Positions 58,601 to 64,000 of a DNA stretch of 64,000 nucleotides are shown one piece after another. The first letter of the stretch is position 1. Each line of letters begins with the position of its first letter. A program made the translations under genes and the position numbers. Below the pieces are notes generated by a model, which ran no database searches, was not told the DNA's origin, and saw nothing but the letters and a program-made list of their open reading frames with translations. Origin of the DNA: Mimachlamys varia (lineage: Eukaryota > Mollusca > Bivalvia > Pectinida > Pectinidae); contig OX392527.1 in assembly GCA_947623455.1 (NCBI GenBank), positions 50,202,401-50,266,400 on the forward strand, read 5' to 3'.

Positions 58601-61600
58601 TTGCCCTATTTTGGGTAGTGAGCTGATTTCAGCGGTCAGAACACCGACACTCGGCTATTGTACTCTTTGCTTGACAAAGGAAACAGACGTTTTCGAAAGC
58701 TCGCAAGTTAAGTTTTCAATTCCTGTTTGTGTACAAAACAATCTCAGTATATATCATTCATACCAAACTGATGAATCTTATTCCTAATCTTCATTTGCAC
58801 ATTGAATAGCTTACCTTTAGTTATGGAGATTGGAAATGCACTAGATTTAGTGGGAAAACATGTTTCTCTTAATGTCACATTCCTGTTAATATCATGTTTT
58901 TGTCTGACAAATGCAACATGATATTAAGAGGAGTGCACTCTATTGTATACTGTAAACATTGTTATTTTGGCTCACTTAAATTTCAGTGCATAACGGAATT
59001 TAAATAGTTAAGCGCAATGATGAATTGGCGAAATCATAATGCTTGTAGTAGCAACCAATATACTGCCACTGTAATTGATGCAATTGTTATTTAGCCGAAT
59101 ACTTTCAATGCAAAAATCACATCTATATACAGTAACTTGTTACGATTCTAGCTATGGATTGATCAAACCTGGTTTCCTGGATGCGTTTTTGCACTTTTCA
59201 AAGTCTGAAAAGTGATTTATGATAAAAAAAATAGCATTTGCACATATGCAAAGCTATTTTCAATTTATTCATTTTCAGCAAAATAACTCTTATGACAATA
59301 AAACGATTTAACTACTACACTTTTTGACTGACAGATCATGTGAAATATGCAATCTATTTTAATAATATTTGTGATTGTTTTACCGTTATCAGCGAAATCT
59401 GATCAGTTATCAATTCTACAAAACTAATTTGTAAAATTTGTTGGTGACAGATTGAACAATTATCTTACCTTCGAGGACCAAACTTTTCCTTTAAATTTTT
59501 ATGTACTTGTTCCATAGTCTTGGAATCAACATTAACTTCACAGTTAGCTCCCTTTTCTAAGAAGTCTCTGAAATGAAAACATTAATTTTTGTCAAACATT
59601 CTTTCACAAAATCTTCAGAACTGCATTTCAATGGAACATTTTGAATATAATTATGAATAAAATTCATAAAAAGCAACATGAAAATTTACTCTATTTCAAA
59701 GTCTGAATTACAGTAAATATAAAATGAATACAAAAATGTTCATGGTTTTCACAGTTTTCCTTTAATTTTCTTCCAGAAAATTTTTAAATAGTTCCATACT
59801 TATAAATCTGATCCATACGGTCCTTGAGTTGTTTATACGGGCAATCCTTGAGTTGTTCTACTTCATTCCAGAAGCGTATATTTTCCTGACTGTATTCCTT
59901 TTCTAAGTACTTCTCAAACTCTGATAATCCCGTCGGATCCGAGACTAGCTCGTAGAAGCTAAAACTCCACTTCTTTACCCGCAATTCTGTCGGACTGCTA
60001 ACCCTATGGGAATGACATCACAGAAATTAACATTGGGATTACCATATTTGCTGTTTAATATCAGCAGCCCTTGATCACTCTTTTCCAGGATGTATTGAAA
60101 TTTTATAGACTCTGTCCACCTTTGGTTAAGACCTGGCCCAGTCAGTAATTTATAGTACATATGTACTTACATTTTTATAAATCCCTTCTAAGTTCAGTCA
60201 GGCCCAATCAATAATATATGAGAAACTTTAAAGATATAAAATAATAATCGGAGTAATTGTCAAGAAGCAAATGAAACATAATGTTCTTTAGTTTAAATAA
60301 CTGTTGATGTTGTACAACTTCATCTATCATGCTTCCCATTTTATTGACGAATCCCCAATCCCCCCATAACACAATTTAAAGAACTACATGTACTAATTAA
60401 AGCAGGTACTTTTAGAAACAAATCATAAAATTTACTCTTTTTTCAAGTACTTTAATAATAATATTATAAAACTGACTTTTTTTTCAGGTAAGATAATTTA
60501 CTTTTTTTCCATTTAATAGCAATTCACATGTAACTTTTACTAACTATAACTGTTAAGTCATACATTTTTTGTTGGCATATTATTTTCACTCATTTTGTGG
60601 GTACATGAATTCAAATGTCCACAATATAATAAAAAGTTTGAATTATGAATATTTAACACACATCTATTAAGATATATTTATCCCCTTATTAATGTCCCCA
60701 AAAAACAATTCTTTAACCATGAAATTTTAGCCCCACAAAAAATAGGATTAGACAGTATATGGCAGTCTTACAAGGGTTTATTAAGCTCCCACATTGTGGG
60801 GTCGTCTGTGATCCAAGGGTTGCTAGGTTGGGCCGCACTCGGCTCGATCAATGGGTCATACTCTTGATACTGGGTCCATCGTGTGCAGTAACTGTCAAAA
60901 AAGATCATGTAACGATATTAACCCAACGAGTAAAAAACCTTCATTACCAAATAATTCAGACAAAAGGGAGGTAACCTGAGGCAAAAATAAGGGCCACTTT
61001 ATTTAATGAAATAATTTATTTTGCTAAATATTCATTGAATTATTTCATCAATTAATTGTAATCAGACACAAGTTACAGTACTCAAATCAAATGAAAAAAT
61101 CTGAAGGTGGTTATAATCTAATACTAATCCTTATGCAGGTAATAATTTATTAAATCTATTCTTTGAGACAGTCACAAAAACCATTAAGACTACACCTCCC
61201 AACTTGAACACTTATAATTTTCAATTGATTAATCTATAGGTTGTATTAAAAATGTTCACATGTACAAGTTGTAAAACACATTGGTAAAAAAAAATCATCA
61301 AAAATATACATACCATTCAAATGCTTTGGAAAATTTCATCCTTGGCCTGTCCATGGACTTTTTAAGGAATGCAATCTACAAAATTGAACAAAGTTTACAC
61401 ATCTTTCCCGGATTTAAATGGAACCAATGATGAACAGAAAAAAGTTTAATATTATTTGCAAATCCTGAGAAGGACCATACTTTGTTTAAATGGCATTTGA
61501 CTGATAGGATATTGAAAGAGGATCAAATTAATTTCTTTAAACAAAGGTCATAGCCTTTCATCTTAGTTAGCCATATAAATGACTTAAAGACTCATTATTC

Positions 61601-62167
61601 TTAAGAGGAAGTGGTTTATATTGTTCAAGATATCTCACTCCTGTCTTCTACAAAGTAAAATCAAGATAATTAATTTTAATAAACTTGACTGTAAAGACCA
61701 CTTTGTGAAGGTGTGAACATAACTGATCTATAACCTTAACTTTGACCTAGTGACCTTGACCTCTTTGACCAATTGACCTTGACGTTTGGTTAGTTGATTC
61801 CCTGTTTAAATTCAGTCAATTTTGCTTTAAATGTCTAACACAAATGTTCATCAGTGAAAAACTGAATAAACTGACCTTGACCTTTCGCTCGAATGAGGGG
61901 TATTTGAGTAAACCGGGTTTGATCAAGTGCGGCTTTACTGTATAATGTAGAATGGCTCGTCCTTATTTATTGTAAATATTGGTAGGATTATATATTATCA
62001 TGGTCAGTTCTCTGAAGTTTGGTACAGATAAATACCCTACCGATTATAGCCATTTAATTTCTCACCTCCTGTCTATACCAGTCCTTGTTCTTCTTTTTGC
62101 GAGCCACCATCTGGTTGGGGTGTATATTTCTCTTAGGCCCCTCCTCCAGACAGTTCACCTGGGATTT
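40636..62167 (-). CDS. R7-family regulator of G-protein signalling (RGS9/11-like), 3' eight exons; 5' end outside window
   Basis: Minus-strand exons in transcript order: 62167-62066, 61375-61314, 60891-60772, 59994-59800, 59567-59469, 58078-57944, 49644-49408, 40819-40636. All junctions are GT-AG, every phase matches, and 1134 nt give 377 aa plus stop. A basic linker ([10 protein letters not shown]) leads into a GGL domain ([24 protein letters not shown], then [14 protein letters not shown]), the Gbeta5-binding module of R7 RGS proteins. A complete RGS domain follows ([68 protein letters not shown]). It accelerates GTP hydrolysis by Galpha-i/o. SNPWITDD, the FSFYEL block and SYARYL resemble RGS9/RGS11 more than RGS6/7, as recalled. 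The tail is basic and Ser-rich ([31 protein letters not shown]) and unrecognised. The N-terminal DEP and helical domains should lie right of the window. Confidence 0.93.
41074..41250. mobile_element. MITE family C (pogo-like), 177 bp, TA target site
   Basis: AAGTAAAACTCCACTTACTC at left, and the right end reads CAGTAAAACCCCACTAACTC on the other strand, with TA flanks. A 3' fragment of the same family ends at 61941 (GGGTTTGATCAAGTGCGGCT TTACTG). Confidence 0.75.
41740..41990. repeat. 81-bp tandem repeat, three copies
   Basis: Unit begins AGCAACTAGTGATTTGGAAA and repeats exactly at 81 bp (41821, 41902). Because 81 is divisible by 3, one frame stays open on each strand (27-residue cycles). No gene features accompany it. 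Confidence 0.85.
42550..42900 (+). repeat. Probable interspersed repeat remnant
   Basis: Contains two diverged copies of a segment (CCATTTGTA...ATCTTTC/GAATC, then ACCAAATATGGTTAATACCC and GTTCCAGAGAAG). This resembles bivalve interspersed repeats I have seen. Boundaries are vague. Confidence 0.3.
43735..43945 (+). repeat. Interspersed repeat ending CAGTATACCCCCGTAACTTT
   Basis: The ends carry inverted GGGGGTAT/ATACCCCC motifs. The body has ACAGACGGATGGACAACCTG, a tail type also seen at 7560 and 53340. No ORF. It lies in the 8.6-kb RGS intron. Confidence 0.35.
44880..48815 (+). repeat. 47-bp minisatellite, about 84 copies (3.9 kb)
   Basis: Unit ACAACAGCTAGCCTGTGTGA then TGTTGTAGATACAATACTGTAACAGTG, period 47. 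It has mixed variants (GTCGTAG/GTTGTAG, CGGTG/CAGTG, GCCTG/GCCAG) and some truncated units. It fills nearly half of the last RGS intron. Minus-strand frames inside it are repeat artefacts. Confidence 0.97.
50241..50669. mobile_element. MITE family D, split by a SINE
   Basis: CAGTCATACCTTGTTGTCTC at left; the right end reads CAGTATAACCTTGTTATCTC on the other strand; TA flanks both ends. Without the SINE it is about 168 bp. A diverged relative may lie at about 4905-5085 in DRC3. Confidence 0.75.
50291..50538 (-). mobile_element. tRNA-derived SINE S1, full copy with 13-bp TSD, nested in MITE D
   Basis: TTGATCCAACAAT is exactly repeated at 50278-50290 and 50539-50551. On the minus strand the 248-bp insert starts with a tRNA-like head (GTTGCAGTGGATAGCGCACT; GGGGTTCAATTCCCC) and ends AAATAAATAAAGTTTATATT, as in the copy at 5474. 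Confidence 0.9.
51827..53430 (+). repeat. 1.6-kb element: AACAAGAGATCCC head, nine 155-bp tandem units, GGACGGACG tail
   Basis: The head is AACAAGAGATCCCAGAGGGA TCTTGGCGCC. Then come about nine units of 155 bp (CCAAGATGGCTGCCTGTCGG starts at 52106, 52261, 52416 and onward), followed by an ACGGACGGAC-rich tail and the hairpin AGCCCACCATCTGATGATGG TGGGCT. The units are the kind of repeat scattered in bivalve genomes. No protein; the 117-aa frame here is repeat-derived. It lies in the 8.3-kb RGS intron. Confidence 0.75.
53430..57900. other. RGS intron sequence, mostly featureless
   Basis: AT-rich intron. The only structures I see are SINE-body fragments (about 55643-55745, GGAGGAAACCAGAATACCCG), a possible LINE C-terminal scrap at about 55440-55520 ([16 protein letters not shown], one frame only), and short AT microsatellites. 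Confidence 0.4.
58154..58939. mobile_element. MITE family A, copy 3, interrupted by a foldback element
   Basis: CAGTGGACTCCACTTAATAT at left and ATATTAAGAGGAGTGCACTC at right, as in the copies at 1454 and 9932, but about 300 bp longer because of the insert at 58451-58754. It begins 76 bp beyond an RGS exon. Confidence 0.85.
58451..58754. mobile_element. Foldback element with ~125-bp arms, nested in MITE A
   Basis: The left arm runs TATATACTGAGATTATTTTG to about 58580 (CCGAGTGTCGG, CTGACCGCTGA). The right arm is its inverted copy with a few mismatches, ending AATCTCAGTATATA. The spacer is about 40 bp. CTTCATGTG/CTTCATTTG near the borders may be the target duplication. No ORF. Confidence 0.85.
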
Positions 62168-62411
62168 CTGTAACAGAATCCAAACCCTTAATTAGTCATA
62201 CAGCATCACCTTATTGTGTTCCTTTCCAAACCTTGACTACCTTCCCTAACATTTATATAGGCATTGACTACCTACTCCAAGGTTTATATAGGCATTTAGT
62301 GATTAGTTAGTTTAGTTTGTTTGTGTTTTACAGCTTTTTGAAAGCTTAATAATAGCCATTTAAAGATTTGTCAGGTTTTATAAGTGGAGGAAAGCCAGAG
62401 TTCTCATAAAC

Positions 62412-63100
62412 AACAGGCCCAACGGGCCTGCATCTGTTGACACTTGGTATTAATCTATCACTTGAAACATTAAATTTGTGACTGTGATACATTCAAAAGA
62501 ACATGTAAAGATTTTAACATATTTGACCCCAATGACCTTTAAAGTAGGTCAAAGTTATTTTCATTGCTACACTTTGTTATGCTCCGTCCAAGGAAAATGC
62601 ACAGCTAGACTCAATTTTGAACTTTAGATTCACACTCTACCATTGAGGTATCCGAATGCCAACCAATTCCTTCCTTCTTTTTGAAAGTCTTTACTCCAAA
62701 GACATATGTAACCGATATTTACAAATCAGGTGAGGTCAGAGGAACTAATGTAACAGGGGAGGAAAATGCACAGCCAGACCAGGGGTTCCAACCAGGGACC
62801 CACTGAACTCTTCTTATGCTCCTTCCAAGGAAACTACCACAAATAAGCATGTCTCTACACCTTTCAGTGTGTAAAAGATTTTAAAACTTTTGACCCCTGT
62901 GACCCTGAAAGTAGGTCAAGATCATTCATAAACTTTGGTAGTCCTTCATCTTAGCATGCTACTGGTTTGATATCATTACGCAGCCTTTCGGTTATTGAAA
63001 AGAAGCTGAAAATGTAAATTGTTTACGACGGAAAATGATGGGCAAAAAACTATCACAATAGGTCACTAGAGACTTCATTTCAGGTGACCTGAAAAGAAAT
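62412..63100 (+). repeat. Interspersed repeat with AACAGGCCCAACGGGCCTG head, interrupted
   Basis: The GGCCC-head and body units (TTTGACCC..TGACC..AAAGTAGGTCAA) match the 7194 element, ending CAGGTGACCTGAAA. About 62575-62830 looks like inserted foreign sequence (GTTATGCTCCGTCCAAGGAA recurs near its end as TTATGCTCCTTCCAAGGAA). The rest of 63100-64000 shows no exon of the RGS gene that I can support. Confidence 0.45.
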
Positions 63101-64000
63101 ATGCACAATACGGAATGGCGGAGAACCTTCATATGAACTTACTAGATACTTGTAACAGCAAATGATGAACCGGTGGTGATAAGACAAATTCAAATTTTGA
63201 GCTAAAATTCTAATTGCAAGTTCAATCATCTGAATCAACTCAAAGAGGTCCCTTTGAATGATTTTATATCAATGAGCAGTAAGTTTGGCATATTCCTAAC
63301 ATTTTTCTTCATCAAAAATTATTGAATTTTGGTTTGATTAGTTTCATCTAATCAATTTCTTCTGATGAGATAATAAGTGACTCTACAAATTTTATTGGTA
63401 ATCTTAATTGCAACAATTTTCCTGCTGAAAGAATTTCTGCTTAATTATCATTGTTCTTATTATAGTATCTGAATATCACTTACAGTAAGTATTGTGAGAG
63501 TGGCAATTTATCATTGCACTGATCTGTTTAATTTGATTATGCGCTAAAATATGAGTACGCCAAATTATGCAAGTTTACAGTATAAAAACAACAACAAAGA
63601 TAATAAACAAACAATAGTTCACCCGTCTCCTCACATTTCTATAAAGAATTTCAGCAGGACCGCAGACATTTTTATTGACGCCAAGTCCTTGTAACCATTG
63701 ATTCATTAAAACCAGCAGACCGTAGGTCTATCATTTATTTTATCTCATTTGCGAAATCAATTTGTAGTGAATTCATTCTGTCCGATATTTCCCTGTATTT
63801 ATCTGATATTTTCCTATATTTCTAGTGCGAGACTCCCAATACATTTGAAAGTGCTGATGATGAGGGGTGGCGCACTTCACCAGAATAGTAATATGTATAT
63901 ATAGCACTGATAAAGTATACAGGCCAACCATCATTTCCCATCATCTCCGTTACTCCATATATGTCTGACTACAAATTAGGTTTGGAATAGTGTACTATTG

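Noticed and set aside
63600..63730. Further 5' exon of the RGS gene on the minus strand (LVLMNQWLQGLGVNKNVCGP)
   Set aside because: The short frame follows a stop, has no proper splice borders and does not resemble R7 RGS sequence.

Overview
The window looks like nuclear DNA from an invertebrate animal, most likely a bivalve mollusc. The evidence is AT-rich sequence, split genes with short exons and 0.3-9 kb introns, animal-type splice signals (including one U12-type AT-AC intron), tRNA-derived SINEs, many foldback/MITE elements, and interspersed repeats with AACAAGAG-GCCC heads of a kind I associate with bivalve genomes. The phylum is an inference; no marker gene fixes the species. The six-frame ORFs are mostly not genes: the real genes had to be read exon by exon from splice sites and protein similarity. 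Layout: (1) 1-7.0 kb, + strand, the last eight exons of DRC3 (dynein regulatory complex subunit 3, ciliary nexin-DRC), with the 5' end outside the window. (2) 13.9-8.3 kb, - strand, a complete eight-exon ATPAF2 (ATP12-type F1-ATPase assembly factor, 287 aa), convergent with DRC3. (3) 14.07-20.1 kb, + strand, a complete five-exon GID4 (substrate receptor of the CTLH/GID E3 ligase, 201 aa), head-to-head with ATPAF2 across a 135-bp shared promoter. From memory, order and orientation DRC3>, <ATPAF2, GID4> are the same as at human 17p11.2, so this looks like deeply conserved microsynteny. (4) 20.1-40 kb is gene-poor. It holds SINEs, hairpin elements, an intronless 255-aa orphan ORF rich in SP/TP sites (23.1-23.9 kb) followed at once by a 1.9-kb 35-bp minisatellite, a nest of DNA elements and a dead jockey-like LINE (29.2-32.6 kb), and several further minisatellites. 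(5) 62.2-40.6 kb, - strand, the last eight exons of an R7-family RGS protein (RGS9/11-like; GGL and complete RGS domain, then a basic Ser-rich tail), with its DEP-containing 5' part beyond the right edge. Two 8-kb introns of this gene carry a 3.9-kb 47-bp minisatellite and a 1.6-kb element with 155-bp tandem units. The genes do not form one pathway: DRC3 acts in ciliary motility, ATPAF2 in mitochondrial ATP synthase assembly, GID4 in ubiquitin-mediated degradation and RGS in G-protein signalling. Special points are the U12 AT-AC intron in DRC3; minisatellites that begin or end at splice junctions of ATPAF2 and GID4 and carry copies of the splice site; a tandem array of back-to-back AG|GTAAGT sites at 35.2 kb; foldback elements with exact 9-bp target duplications; and well-dated nested insertions (SINE in MITE, foldback in MITE, foldbacks in LINE). 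I see no CRISPR array, prokaryotic operon, rRNA or functional tRNA gene.
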